Shown here in pieces: positions 24,525 to 35,851 of a stretch of 64,000 nt of DNA (positions within the stretch are counted from its first letter, which is position 1; each line of letters starts with the position of its first letter). The stretch comes from Chelonoidis abingdonii (Eukaryota; Chordata; Testudines; Testudinidae), in NCBI RefSeq assembly GCF_003597395.2, contig NC_133771.1, positions 54,467,856 to 54,531,855 on the forward strand, written 5' to 3'. Under the pieces are notes generated by a model. The model searched no databases. It was given only the letters and a program-made list of their open reading frames with translations, and had not been told where the DNA came from. The position numbers and the translations under genes are program-made.

Positions 24525-26565
24525 TTCCTTAGGGAACTGATGGACAGGATCCCCTGGGAGATAATATGAGGGGGAAAGGAGTCCAGGAGAGCTGGCTGTA
24601 TTTTAAAGAAACGTTATTGAGGGTGCGGGAACAAACCATCCTGATGTGCATAAAAAAATAGCAAATATGGCAGGTGACCAGCTTGGCTTAACAGTGAAAT
24701 CTTCAGTGAGCTTAAACTCAAAAAGGAAGCTTACAAGAAGTGGAAATTTGGACTGATGACAAAGGAGAAGTATAAAAATATTGCTAGAGAATGCGGGGTA
24801 TAATCAGGAAGGCCAATGCACAATTGGAGATACAGCTAGCAAGGGATGTGAAGGGTAACAAGAAGGGTTTCCACCAGTATGTTAGCAATAAGAACAAGGT
24901 CGGGAAGTGTGTGGGACCCTTACTGAATGGGGGAGGCAACCTAGTGACAGATGATGTGGAAAAAGCTGAAGTACTCAATGCTTTTTTTGTCTCAGTTTTC
25001 ACAGACAAGGTCACAGACTGCTGCACTGGGCAACACACTATGAGGAGGAGGTTAGCAGCCCTCAGTAGTGAAAGAACAGTTTAAGGACTATTTAGAAAAA
25101 CTGGACATGCACAAGTCCATAGGTCCAGATCTAATGCAGCCAAGGGTGCTGAGGGAGTTGGCTAATGTGATTTCAGAGCTATTGGCCATTATCTTTGAAA
25201 ATTTGTGGTGATCTGGGGAGATCCCAGACAACTGGAAAAAGGCAAATATATTGCCCATATTTAAAAAGGAAGAAAGAGAACCCCAGGAACTACAGACTGG
25301 TCAGCCTCATTTCAGTCCCTGGCAAAATCATGGAGTAGGTCCTCAAGGAATCCATGTTGAAGCACTTGGAGGAGAGGAAGGTGATCAGGAACAGTCAACA
25401 TGGATTCACCAAGGGCAACTCATGCCTGACCAACCCAATTGCCTTCTATGATGAGATAATAGGTTCTGTGTATGTGGGGAAAGCAGTGGACATGATATAT
25501 CTTGACTTAACAAAGTTTTTTATTTGGTCTTGCACAGTATTCTTGCCAGCAAGTTAAAGAAGTATGGATTGGATGAATGGAATATAAGGTGGATAGAAAG
25601 CTGGCTAGATTGTCTGGCTCAACAGGTAGTGATCAATGGCTCCATGTCTAGTTGGCAGCCAGAATCAAGCACAGTGTCCCAAGGGTTGGTCCTGGGGCTG
25701 GTTTTGTTCAATATTTTTATTAATGATCTGGATGATGGGATGAATTGCACCCTCAGCAAATTCGCAGATGACACTAAGCTGGGTAGAGAGGTAGATATGC
25801 TTGAGAGAGGGATAGGGTCCAGAGTGATCTAGACAAATTGGAGGATTGGGCCAAAAGAAATCTGATGAGGTTCAACAAGGACAAGTGGACTTAGGAAGAA
25901 AGAACCTCTACAGGCTGGGGACTGATTGGCTAAGTTCTGCAGAAAAGGACCTGGGGATTACAGTGGATGAGAAGCTGGATATGGTAATAAGAATAAGTAG
26001 GAGCATTGCCAGCAGATCGAGGGAAGTGATTATTCCCCTTTATTCAGCACTGGTGAGGCCACAGCTGGAGTATTGTGTCCACTACAGAAGGGATATGGAC
26101 AAATCGGAGAGAGTCTATCAGAGGGCAATAACAATTATTAGGGGGCTGGGACACATGATTTATGATGAGAGGTTGAGAGAACTGGGGTTATTTAGTCTGG
26201 AGAAGAGAAGAGTGAGAGGGGATTTGATAGCAGCCTTCAACTACCTGAAAGGGGGGGGTTCCAAAGAGGATGTAGCTTGGCTGTTCTCAGTGGTGGCAGA
26301 AAACAGAACAACGAGCAGTGGTCTCAAGTTGCAGTGTGGGAGGTCTAGGCTGGATATTAGGAAACACTATTTCAGTAGGAGAGTGGCGAAGCACTGGAAT
26401 GGGTTACCTAGGGAGGTGGTGGAATCTCCATCCTTGGAAGTTTTTAAGACCCAGCTTGACAAAATCCTGGCTGGGATGGTTTAGTTGATTTTGGTCCTGC
26501 TTTGAGCAGGGTATTGGAGTAGATGACTTCCTGAGGTCTCTTTCAACCCTATAGTCTATAATTCT
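24525..26565 (+). mobile_element. CR1 LINE inserted in the minus-strand CR1
   Basis: Sense-strand CR1 ORF2 from a region before the reverse transcriptase to the 3' end. Recognisable pieces are the finger motif NSQHGFTKGNSCL near 25396, the catalytic FADD box in '[10 protein letters not shown]' near 25770, and a 212-codon C-terminal frame (25846-26484) with 'KDLGITVDEKLD' and '[15 protein letters not shown]'. Several frameshifts break the reading frame, including one after FADD where sequence seems to be missing. The end near 'tagtctataattctt' resembles the CR1 tail. Weak flank similarity ('tttgatt' and 'tttcatt') may be a target duplication. Confidence 0.9.
25846..26484 (+). pseudogene. CR1 ORF2 C-terminal region, frame-broken
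   Basis: The longest open frame in the window at 212 codons. It corresponds to the part of CR1 ORF2 downstream of the reverse transcriptase palm, with conserved blocks such as 'VRPQLEYCVHY', 'RLRELGLFSLEKRR' and 'GRSRLDIRKHYFSRRV'. In the intact LINE this is the thumb and C-terminal part of the polyprotein that binds the 3' end of its own RNA. Here it is separated from the palm by frameshifts, so it cannot make a working enzyme. Its length reflects a fairly young insertion rather than selection. Confidence 0.85.
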
Positions 26566-26704
26566 TTCATTGGTTTTAAACCTGCTGCCTATTAATTTCA
26601 TTTGGTGACCCCTTGTTTTTGTGTTATGAGAAGTAGTAAAGAACATTTCCTTATCTACTTTCTCTACACTAGTCATGATTTTATAGACTTCAATCATATC
26701 TCCC

Positions 26705-27374
26705 TGTAGTGGGGTGGTCACCCTGCTCCTGCCTGAAGGGGATAAAGCAGCCCTGGAGAGAGCTGCAGTGGGGAAAGCTAGGCTGATTAGGAAAGCAGCC
26801 ACAGCTGTGGTCAGCTTAATCAGGGGCCATGTGGCCCTTACAAGAGGGCTGTGGGCCAGAAGAAAATCAAACACTCTCTCTAGCTTCTGAGAGATAGAAG
26901 GACCTGGCTGCCTAGGAGCTGAAAAGGGTACCTGAGCTGGAGCAGTCCTGGGGAAGGGCAGAGGAGCTGGGGAGCTCCAGCCTAGCTAAGCTCCAGACTG
27001 CAGGCTGAGTTGAGGGCCCACAAAAAGGGTACCAGGGCTGCAGAGGGGCAACCCAGGAATAGGCAGAGGCAGCTGGAACCCTTTTGCTGATGATGAGTGG
27101 TTTACAGACTGCTGTCTGCCCCAGGGAGTGGGGGCTAGATGATGACTGGCAGTAGCCACTGAGGCAAGGTGGGGATAGGGGCTTGGGGGTTCCCCTGGAA
27201 GGGAAGACCCAGAGTGAGGGGGTACTTCGGTGGGCAGAACTCCTGAGAAGAGGTCGCTGGGGTCTGGGAAGGACATGGGGCCAGCGGCAGGCGAGACACT
27301 GGCCTGCAGAGGGCACTCCAGGCTGGAAAGAGCTAATTCCTTGGATGAGCAGCAGGAGGCTACACCCCACCAAG
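26705..27374 (+). mobile_element. LTR-like element with TGTAGTGG ends, copy 2
   Basis: Starts 'tgtagtggggtggtcaccc', matching the reverse complement of the right end of the 16744-17269 copy. The interior shares 'acagactgctgtctgcccc' and 'agtggtttacagactgctg' with that copy in the opposite orientation. The flanks are ctccc at 26700-26704 and ctccc at 27375-27379, a perfect 5-bp duplication. The right terminus ('ccccaccaag') has decayed from the expected ACTACA. It sits inside the minus-strand CR1, whose text resumes immediately after the duplication. Confidence 0.8.
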
Positions 27375-27939
27375 CTCCCTTGGCCATCTCTTTTCCAAGC
27401 TGAAAGGTCCCACTCTAATTAACCTGTCCTCATATGAAAGCTGTTCCATACCCATAATCATTTTTGTTGTCCTTTTCTGAACCTTCTCCAATTCCAATAT
27501 ATCTTTTTTGGGATGAAGTGACCACATCTGCATTCAGTATTAGATGTGGGTGTATCATGGATTTACATAGAGGCAACATGAAAATTTCTGTCTATTATCT
27601 ATCCCTTTCTTAATTATTCCCAGAATTCTGGTCTCTTTTTTTGACAGCAGCTGCACATTGAGTGGATGTTTTCAGAGAAGTATCCACAATGATTTAAAGA
27701 TCTCTTTCTTGAGTGGGAACAGCTAATTTAGACCCCATCATTATATTTATATATAGTTGAGATTATGCTTTCCAATGTGCATTGCTTTGAATTTATCAAC
27801 ATTACATTTTATCTACCATTTTGTTGCCCAGTCACTCGGTTTTGAGAGATTCTTTGGTAGCTCTTTGCAGTCTGTCTGGGTCTTAACTATCTTTAGTAAT
27901 TTTGTATCATCTGCAAATTTTGCCTCCTCACTATTTATC

Positions 27940-28600
27940 CGTTATTCTAGATAATTTATGAACATATTGAACAGGACTAGTCCAAGAACAGACCCCTGGA
28001 GGACATCACTGTTTACCTCTCTCCATTCTGAAAGCTGAACATTTATACCTACCCTTTGTTTCCTGTTTTTTAACCAGTTACCAGTCCATGAGAGCACCTT
28101 CTCTCTTATCTCGTGGCAGCTTACTCTGCATAAGAGCCTTTGGTGAGGGACCTTGTCAAAGGCTTTCTGAAAATCTAAGTACACTATATCCACTGAATCC
28201 CCTTGGTCCACATGTTTGTTGACCCCCTCAAAGAGTTCTAGTAGATTGGTGAGGCATGATTTCCCTTTACTAAAACCATGTTGACTCTGCCTCAACATAT
28301 TATTTTCATCTATATGTCTGACAATATTGTTCTTTATTATAGTTTCAACCAATTTGCCCGGTACTAAAGTCAGGCTTTCAGGATCACTTCTGGAGCCCTT
28401 TAAAAAAATGGTGTCACATTCGCTATCCTCCAGTCATCTGGTACAGAAGCTGATTTAAATGATAGGTTACAATCTACAGTTAGTATTTCTGCAATTTCAC
28501 ATCTGAATTCCTTCAGAACTCTTGGGCGAATACCATCTGGTCTTGGTGGCTCATTGCTGTTTAATTTATCAATTTGTTCCATAACATCATCTAATGATAC
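27940..28600 (-). pseudogene. CR1 reverse transcriptase domain, degenerate
   Basis: Minus-strand frames at 28582-28400 and 28352-27942 carry reverse transcriptase text of the long CR1: 'VPDDWRIANVTPFF', then 'SQHGFSKGKSCLTN', 'IVYLDFQKAFDKVPHQRL' and '[16 protein letters not shown]'. The first catalytic aspartate lies in the YLDFQKAFD box. The GSVLGLVLF block matches the usual G-PQGSVLGPLLF region. The two frames are out of register, so at least one frameshift separates them. The D-D pair of the palm would lie just downstream (lower coordinates). Confidence 0.85.
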
Positions 28601-29050
28601 CTCAATTTGGGACAGTTCCTCAGATCTGTCACCTAAAATAAGAATGGCTCAGGTTTGGGAATCTCCCTCACATTCTCAGCCATGAAGACCGATGCAAATA
28701 ATTTGTTTAGTTTCTCTGCAGTGGTCTTATTGTCCTTGAGTGCTCCTTTAGCACCTCGATCGTCCAGTGGCCCCACTGGTTTTAAGCAGACTTCTTGCTT
28801 CAGATGTACTTAAAAAAAATTGCTATTTCTTTTTGAGTCTTTAGCTAACTGTTCCTCAAATTCTTTTTTGGCCTTCCTAATTGTATTTTATACTTGATTT
28901 GCAAGTGTTTATGCTCCTATTTTCCACTAGTATTTAACTTCCACTTTTTAAAGGATGCCTTTTTGCCTCTCAGTGCTTCTTTCACTTTGTTGTTTAGCCA
29001 AGCTGGCTCAAATTTGGTTCTCTTACTATGTTTTTTTTTTTTTTTTAAAT

Positions 29051-29484
29051 TTAGTGTGTACATTTATATTGAACCTCTATTATGGTGTCTTTAAAAAGTT
29101 TCCATGCAGCTTGCAGAGATTTCACTTTTGGCACTGTACCTTTTAATTTCTGTTTAACTAACCTCCTCATTTTTGTGTACTTCCCCTTTCTGAAATTAAA
29201 TGCCCCAGTGTTGGGCTGTTGTGGTGTTTTTCCTGTCCCAGGGATATTAAATTTAATTATATCATGGTCACTATTACCAAGTGGTCCAGCTATATTCACC
29301 TTTTGGACCAGATCCTGTGCTCCACTTAGGACTAAATCAAGTATTTCCTCTCCTCTGGTGGGTTCCAGAACCAGCTGCTGCAAGTAGTCATTTAAGGTGT
29401 CAAGAAACTTTATCTCTGCGTCTCTTCCAAAGGTGACATGGACCCAGTCAATATGGGGATAAACGAAATCAATCATTGTTATTG

Positions 29485-29528
<44 letters not shown>

Positions 29529-29752
29529 GTTGTTGTTGTTGTTTTTATTATTTTAATAGCCTCTCTAATTTCAGTGAGCATTTCACTCTCACTATCACCA
29601 TCCTGGGCAGGAGGTTGGTAATATATCCCTACTGCTATATTCTTATTATTAGAGCATGGACTTTCTATCCATAGATAGTCTATGGTACACTTTGATTTAT
29701 TTACGATTTTTACTTCATTTGATTTTATGTTTTCTTTCACATATAATGCCAC
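29051..29752 (-). pseudogene. CR1 endonuclease domain with repeat expansion
   Basis: A 233-codon minus-strand frame corresponding to the apurinic-like endonuclease that nicks target DNA in CR1 ORF2. The frame starts within 'ALYVKENIKSNEVK' and includes 'IAVGIYYQPPAQ', 'IDFVYPHIDW' and the catalytic 'GNSDHD' block near its end. Upstream sequence around 29830-29860 still reads as the ITET motif block. A run of ATT and GTT repeats inserts poly-isoleucine and poly-threonine in the middle of the fold, which would destroy it. The frame stays open only because the repeat unit is three bases. Confidence 0.85.
29476..29554. repeat. (ATT)n/(GTT)n microsatellite inside CR1
   Basis: A trinucleotide run, mainly ATT with GTT at both edges, lying where the CR1 endonuclease has only a short A/T-rich stretch. 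It probably grew by replication slippage after the element inserted. Confidence 0.9.
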
Positions 29753-30152
29753 TCCCCCACCAGCATGATCTGTTCTGTTCTTACAATATATTTCATATCC
29801 TGGTATTACTGTGTCTCATTGATTATCCTCATTCCATCAAGTTTCTGTGATGCCTATTACATCAATATCCTCATTTAATATGAGGTACTCTAGTTCACCC
29901 ATTTTATTATTTAGACTTCTAAAATTGGTATATAAACACTTTAAAAACTTTTGTCCTTTTAGCTGTCTGCCATTACACAATGTAACTGAATGAGACTCCC
30001 TTTTGACAATTTCTGATCAGACCCTACCTGTATTTTATCATTTTCCATCCTCTCATCCTCACCAGGACATAGAGATTCTCTATTAATAGATCCTGTCCTA
30101 AGGAATGTCTGAACCACATGCTCCTCAGCACTTGTTAGCTTATCTCCAGCCC

Positions 30153-30527
30153 TTAGTTTAAAAACTGCTCTACAATCTTTTTAATGTTAAGTGCCAGCAA
30201 TCTGGTTCCATTTTGGTATAGGTAGAGCCCATTCTTGCTGTATAGGCTCTGCCTTTCACAAAAGTTTCCCCAGTTTCTAATAAATCTAACCCCCTCCTCC
30301 CTACACCATCGTCTCATCCACGCATTCAGACTCTGCAGTTCAGCATGTCTAACTGGCCCTGTGCATGGAACTAGGAGCGTCTCAGAGAATACTACCATGG
30401 AGGGCCTGGACTTCAGTCTCTTACTTAGCAGCCTAAATTTGGCCTCCAGGACCTCTCTGCTACCCTTCCCTATGTCACTGGTACCTACATGTACCACGAC
30501 CAACGGATCCTCCCCAGCACTACACAT
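30153..30527 (-). pseudogene. CR1 ORF1 esterase-like domain, degenerate
   Basis: A 124-codon minus-strand frame with 'DPLVVVHVGTSDIGKGSRE' near the start and 'NGLYLYQNGTRLLALN' near the end. These correspond to the GTND and DG-HL-G blocks of the SGNH-type esterase found in CR1 ORF1 proteins. Here the GTND asparagine is serine, and the catalytic D..H pair near the C-terminus reads N and Y, so activity would be lost even without other damage. It lies 5' of the endonuclease on the same strand, in normal ORF1-then-ORF2 order. Confidence 0.75.
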
Positions 30528-30555
30528 AAGTCTATCTAGCGTCTCACTACAGTAT

Positions 30556-31425
30556 TGAAGAAATATCTAAATGAACTCATAAGAAAAGGTAGGAATATAG
30601 AGTTCCTAAAGTCTTTCTTATCTAGAACATGAAAATCTCAGGAAAATAAAATCATTATGAAAAAATAGGATTATATCTAGATTAAGGTACATACCAACCT
30701 CAGTATGGGTTGTAAAATCTGACCTAAATAAAATAACTTCCATCCAGAGATTGAGTAGCTGACAAACGTTAATTAAACTTCACAACACCTCTGTGAGGGT
30801 AGTAAGTATTATTCCTGTTTTACAGATGTGGGAACTGAGTAGCTATGTGACTTACATCGTATGCTGCTTCTCTTGCAGCCTCAGTTTCAAAGTTCACTCT
30901 TAATTTTTTTCAATCTATTTTTTCTAAATGTCATATCTGCAATGCTTTGCAATTACTTCCCTCCGGCCCCCTCAGGCTATCGAGAGGAAGGCAATAGAGT
31001 TACGTTCATGGACTGTCATTTTGTATTATTGCTGTACGTTTTAAGTTACAGAATGGATGCAAAGCATAGGGTTCAAGATTATAGCTACAGTTTATACATT
31101 CAAACAAATTCATAATAAAAAACCCATAAGGCTGGAGAAAATAAAGGGATCCTCTTTTCCATCTCTAAGTTCTATAATTTCAACTCTCATATTTGTTTAC
31201 TTTTCCTGTTCTCTGAAGTTAATTGTTTTAATCTATTTTCCTCAAATTTTCTGTATCAAGTAACTTCTTAAATACTTGTTACTCTGTTTCTGCCAGCATT
31301 TTTTGCTTCTTGCTCTTTGGTTTCCTTAGTGCTTAGTTATTTAGCCTTTGGTCTTTGCTTCCTATTTCATTTATTTTCATATTTTTATAATTTGTTTTTA
31401 TTCTATAGATTCTTTTATTACCTTG
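30556..31425. other. No gene; MIR-like scrap at 30783-30870
   Basis: AT-rich sequence. At about 30783-30870 the blocks 'acctctgtgagggtagtaag' and 'cctgttttacagatgtggg' match the layout of the old MIR/L2-type 3' region shared by amniotes. The remainder shows nothing I recognise. Confidence 0.5.
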
Positions 31426-32067
31426 TGTGGCAGACCCAAATCAGTGGGGTACAGGAGTCTGGTAGAGGGCAAATATACAGGGCACTGGATGAGTAGTTTT
31501 CTGTTCCCTGAGTGACCAGAGCAGGGGCTGCACTAGAGTAATCAGGAACCTGCTAAAACCAGTTAAGGCAGACAGGCTGATTGGAACACCTGCAGCCAAT
31601 CAAGGCAGGCTAATCAGGGCACCTGGGTTTAAAAAGAAGCTCACTCCAGTCAGGCAGGGAGGAACCAGAGGAGAGGAAGTGCGTGTGAGGAGCTGGGAGC
31701 AAGAGGCACAAGGAGCTGAGAGTGAGAAGGTGTGCTGCTGGAGGACTAAGGAGTACAACCGTTATCAGACACCAGGAGTAAGGTCCTGTGGTGAGGATAA
31801 AGAAGATGTTTGGAGGAGCCCATGGGGAAGTAGCCCAGGGAGTTGTAGCTGTCATGCAGCTGTTACAGGAGGCACTATAGACAGCTGCAATCCACAGGGC
31901 CCTGGGCTGGAATCTGGAGTAGAAGGCGGGCCTGGGTTCCCCCCAAACCTCCCAACTCCTGATCAGACACAGGAGGAGTTGACCCAGACTGTGGGGAAGA
32001 TCACTGAGGTGAGCAAATCTGCCAATAAGAGCAGGACCCACCAAGGTAGAGAAGGACCTTTGTCACA
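31426..32067 (+). mobile_element. Solo LTR, TGTGGCAGAC type
   Basis: Begins 'tgtggcagacccaaatcag' and ends 'ggacctttgtcaca', giving TG..CA ends with a short inverted repeat. The flanks read cttg at 31422-31425 and cttg at 32068-32071, a 4-bp duplication typical of class I endogenous retroviruses. A TATA-like 'ggtttaaaaagaagc' lies near 31626. No internal retroviral sequence is attached, so this is a solo LTR left by recombination between two LTRs. Overlapping open frames of 144 and 159 codons on opposite strands are composition artefacts. Confidence 0.85.
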
Positions 32068-32071
32068 CTTG

Positions 32072-32860
32072 ATTTACTATGATAGCAAGTTAACTTTCAC
32101 ACATGACACTTCATGCAGTAAATTGTCATCTCACTTAAGTTGTCTTAATAGGCTGTAGTTTTATTAATTCATCCCTATAATAAGCAATCACAGAATTAAC
32201 GAGGACTCTGTAGTAAAGCTCTTAAAGATTCATAATCATGATATTGTTAATACTGATATAGCCCTTTACCTCTTTGGACCCCTCTACGAGTAGTAATTAA
32301 TTAATCCTCACAAGACTCCTGTATGTTATTTAAGTATTAGCACCATTATTCAAATTTCCTAACAAATAACCTTGATATGGAAAATCAGTTACATATTTCC
32401 TTAAATAAATTTGTCATTTGTAAATACAGCTGGAATATCAGCATGTGGTCTTACTTATCTGACCACAGAAGTTAATTTTCTAAGTGACCTGGATGCCAGA
32501 ACTAACAAGGGCTTCAGTTCACATCAATGGAAATTTTGCCAAAGATTTCAGTAAAAATAAGGATCAAGGATTATAAGGATCAAATATCAGATAGAATTTT
32601 AAAAGACCTCACCATATTAGGTACTTTACAAAATCCAGCCCTTAGTCCATTGTCCCTAGATATCACTAACCCTATTGCAAACAATGGGCCAATCCTACGA
32701 TGTATATACATCAAGAGACCTAATCATGACTCCAATGCAACTGACTTGTTCCAAGTTCAAGGCACTTTTGATCAAGCTTAGCGTGCTCAACTAACTCAAT
32801 CTAAATAAAACTGGATAGCCAAAAAACACAAAATAACAAATCAAACATGTCATATGTAGT
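32072..32860. other. No gene; MIR-like scrap at 32270-32370
   Basis: At about 32270-32370 the blocks 'ttaatcctcacaagactcc' and 'ttagcaccattattcaaat' resemble the MIR/L2 3' region. The remainder is AT-rich and unassigned. Confidence 0.45.
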
Positions 32861-33341
32861 ATTGTTGTAATTGTGTTGTTCCTAGGATATTAGAGAGAAA
32901 AGGGAGGTGAGGTGATATCTTTTACTGGACCAGCTTCCTATTGAGAGAGATTTTAAGCTCCCAGGCTCATCTTTTGAAAGTGTTGTGCAGGTTTCTTTAT
33001 GCTCTGAGGAGGAAGTCTGAAATATACACCTTAACACACTCAAAACCACCTTCACCAAAGTAAATAGCATCATGGAATGGGCCACCGAAATACCGCAGGA
33101 GAACCTGCTTCATTACACAAATAAAAACCTCCTCTGACCACATATCCCTAGTTATCACCTACCACCCCACACTGGAATCCCTACAAGATATAATCAAATA
33201 ACTACAACCCATACTTGATGGGGACCCCATCCTGAAATAAATCTTTCCTGAAACTCTTCTTCTGACCTTCAAACGACAACCAACCTCTTTAGCTCATCCT
33301 CAGAAGCAAGCTCTGTATAGACCAGGACACACCGATTTAAA

Positions 33342-33680
33342 GTGGCACCAGAACAACAGATGCAAGCTTGGAGACATATCTCCATTGCTACATTGATCAA
33401 CACCTCCCACAACATACCTTTTAAGGTCCAAGGATTCTACACATGCCTATCACAACATTTGGTGTACCTCATCCAGTGCATTAAGTGCCTCAAGAACAAC
33501 TATGTGGGTGAAACCAAACAATCACTGCATTGTCGAATGAACTCACACAGGAAAATTATAAAAGACCAAAATATCTTGTCACCTGTGGGTGAACACTTTT
33601 CTTTACAAAGCAATCACTCTATATCTGACCTATCAGTCCTCATGCACAAAGGAAACCTGCACAACACTTTCAAAAGATGA
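33342..33680 (+). pseudogene. GIY-YIG endonuclease domain of Penelope-like element
   Basis: A 112-codon frame. The GIY half reads 'LVYLIQCIKCLKNNYVGETK', with two cysteines between the VYLI and YVGET blocks, as in the Penelope nuclease linker. Downstream are 'LHCRMNSHRKIIK' (the conserved Arg and His) and 'PVGEHFSLQSNHSISDLSVL'. The domain nicks DNA for element insertion. The frame ends at 'NTFKR' with a stop. The next codons still read as element sequence in the same frame, so the stop is a point lesion. The reverse transcriptase that normally precedes the domain is absent. Confidence 0.8.
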
Positions 33681-33867
33681 GCCTGGGAGCTTAAATTCAA
33701 AACTCTGCTAGACACTAACAATCATGGACTGAATAGAGACATTGTATTTACGGCTTATTACAACAATCTATAATCCAATAACAGCCCTCCCAACTGCCCT
33801 CCCCCACTTTTCTTTTTCCCCTGTGACTGGAGGGACATTAATGGGCCACTTCACCTTGAACTGTCAT

Positions 33868-34022
33868 AAGAACATAATAATGGACATTGCCAAGTGCCCG
33901 AGAGGGAATGAACAGAATAGATAATCATCAAGTGATCCATCCCCACTTGCTCATTCCCAGCTTCTGGCAAACAAAGCCTAGGGACACCATTCCTGCCCAT
34001 CCTGGCTAATAGCCATTGAACT
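33868..34022 (-). repeat. CR1 3'-end fragment inside the Penelope-like element
   Basis: Starts 'cataagaacataataatgg' and continues with 'gagggaatgaacagaatag' and 'attcccagcttctggcaaa' to 'cctggctaatagcc'. About 45 bp present in other CR1 tails here is missing after 'aataatgg'. Penelope tail sequence flanks it on both sides, so it inserted later. Confidence 0.8.
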
Positions 34023-34195
34023 ATGTGTTAACTACTTAACGTTAAACAATCTGTTACATCTTGTATTTAGCTATGACACTCTGAGAATGTTTACCAACCT
34101 GAAGAAGAGCTCTATGTAAGTTTGAAAGCTTGTCTCTTTCACCAATGGAATTTGGTCCAATAAAAGATATTACATCACCCATCTTGTCTCTATAA

Positions 34196-35850
34196 ATCAA
34201 ATAGATTTTAAACTAAAGAAATTGGTAAAACAAAAACATAGAGCATGTGGACTGGTGAAAATGACCACCTGTTAGCACAGGGAACAGTAACAACAGCTGA
34301 ATTTCCTCTTTTAGAGATTGGGATAAGATCCTTAATCCACTCTGATGGCTCTTCACCTCTTCAAGCCCATAAAACCAGCAGACACAGCTTTCTAAGAATT
34401 TCACCTACATAGCATCTCTTATGCCAATCCCCTGGTATCACAAGGGGATAGGGGGAATGGCCAGAGCTACAGACACCCTTCAGAAAGTGGTACATTGTGG
34501 TAGGAAATAGCTGGCTCCTTGGTAGACTCTGGCATTGGGGGAGCATAAAGATGGCTTTAAAACATCTTTTTCCCATCCCTAGGTCTTCTGCTGAGTGCTG
34601 CTTGGTTGCATTTGGGTATGTAATCCAGGGGCAGTGGCAACTGCCAACCCCTCATAATTAAAATATAACATCCACTTAGAGTGGTCTCTTATTCCAAAAT
34701 TTGTCCCTTGCAAAAGTTCTAGGGAGTCTCATTCAACTTTCTCTTTGGAGTCATTGCATACTCCTTTTTTTTTTTGGTTCAAATTTTACCATTATTTATG
34801 TTGATATTTTGTTTTATAATTGCTATTCTTTCTTGCTATTTGTTCTTTGCTTGATTCTGTTTCCTTTGATAGCCTCCATATTACTTGTGTCCTAGTGATC
34901 TAACTATTCTAACTCACAGTACAGCTACCTCAATTATGAGTTATTAATTAATTTATTATTATTTCATAGAGATCAGAAGTGTGTTAAGTGCGTCAAATGT
35001 TTCATAGTAAAACATTGTCCCTGCCCCAATCTATCCTCAATGAAAGAGGATTACAAAATGCGCAGAGAGATGAGGCAAACAAGGATGTAGGTTGAATAAG
35101 AATAAGCACACAATTACTCATTTTAGTCATGGACGCAACTTAGTGTCTCTGTCTAATGATTGATTAATTTATAGAAAATAAGTCCATAGCAACGCGAGAC
35201 TGTTAACATACAGGTTGAACTTCAAGACCGACATTGTCCATAAAGAGATGGGTGACGAAAAGCCTGAGTCACGGTGCTATTAGACTCTGGTAGGGATTTT
35301 ATGGCAACGCTAATTATTTTTGTTCTATTATTTTGCTGCTGGGATACTTGATTTGATCCTGAAATAATGGAGATATCTGTTTACTTATTAGTGTATTCAG
35401 AAAATATCAAGAATGATTAAAGCATCAGAGGGGCACTACTTTAGTGGAGAGTAGTAAAATGCCATGTAAATATGTATATGTAAAAATAAGAAGACAAAGT
35501 TGTGAGCAAATAAATATAATTCACTTGTCTATTGCAAAACACCTTATGTACTGCAAAAAGTAAATTTATTGGTAATTATCTTATTCTTCTGTAATATTTA
35601 AACATGTTATATGTATTTTCCCGTTCAAACTTTAGTTCTGAAAAAAAGATTAAAATTATTAGTAAAGCAGAAGATCAGGAGTAGATCAAAGCTGTAGATG
35701 TTTGTTTGCCTCTTTGGCAAGTTCATTTTAAAAAGTCCCATTACACTCATAAATTATTCACTATATTTACCTAACATCATAGTACAAAATTAGCCATGGT
35801 GACACCAATAGAAACCTACATAAAATTCTCCCCACCCCCTCCTTCTTTCT
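34196..35850. other. No gene; one old repeat fragment
   Basis: AT-rich sequence. At 34950-35060 'agtaaaacattgtccctgcc' preceded by 'ttattattatttcatag' is a third diverged copy of the repeat also glimpsed at 20995 and 23050. A T-run lies at about 34767-34777. Nothing else is recognised. Confidence 0.45.
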
Positions 35851-35851
35851 C

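Larger units (their letters stand above)
24173..30555 (-). mobile_element. Long CR1 LINE, split by two later insertions
   Basis: One minus-strand CR1 can be followed through three blocks: 24173-24524 (3' end and ORF2 C-terminus), 26566-26704, and 27375-30555 (reverse transcriptase, endonuclease, ORF1 end). The text continues directly from one block to the next once the inserts at 24525-26565 and 26705-27374 are skipped. Its 3' tail begins 'aagaacataagaatggccc'. At about 3.7 kb of own sequence it is the longest CR1 here, though it lacks most of ORF1. Stops and frameshifts are frequent, so it is inactive. It predates both inserts. Confidence 0.9.
32861..34195 (+). mobile_element. Penelope-like element with inverted 5' copy of its own end
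   Basis: The plus strand encodes a GIY-YIG nuclease and then a 3' tail with 'gaagaagagctctatgtaag' and 'ccaataaaagatattacatc'. The first about 140 bp (32861-33000) is the reverse complement of parts of the same element. It matches both the block at about 33645-33700 ('cctgcacaacactttcaaaa') and the terminal block at about 34130-34195. Such rearranged inverted ends are a known habit of Penelope-like elements. No reverse transcriptase portion is present, so the copy is 5'-truncated. A CR1 fragment interrupts its tail. Confidence 0.8.

Noticed and set aside
26912..27422. 153- and 133-codon minus frames and a plus frame
   Set aside because: They lie within the GC-rich LTR-like element 26705-27374 and extend past its borders into CR1 sequence.
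31610..32158. 144- and 159-codon frames on opposite strands
   Set aside because: They lie almost wholly inside the solo LTR 31426-32067 and have no recognisable domain.
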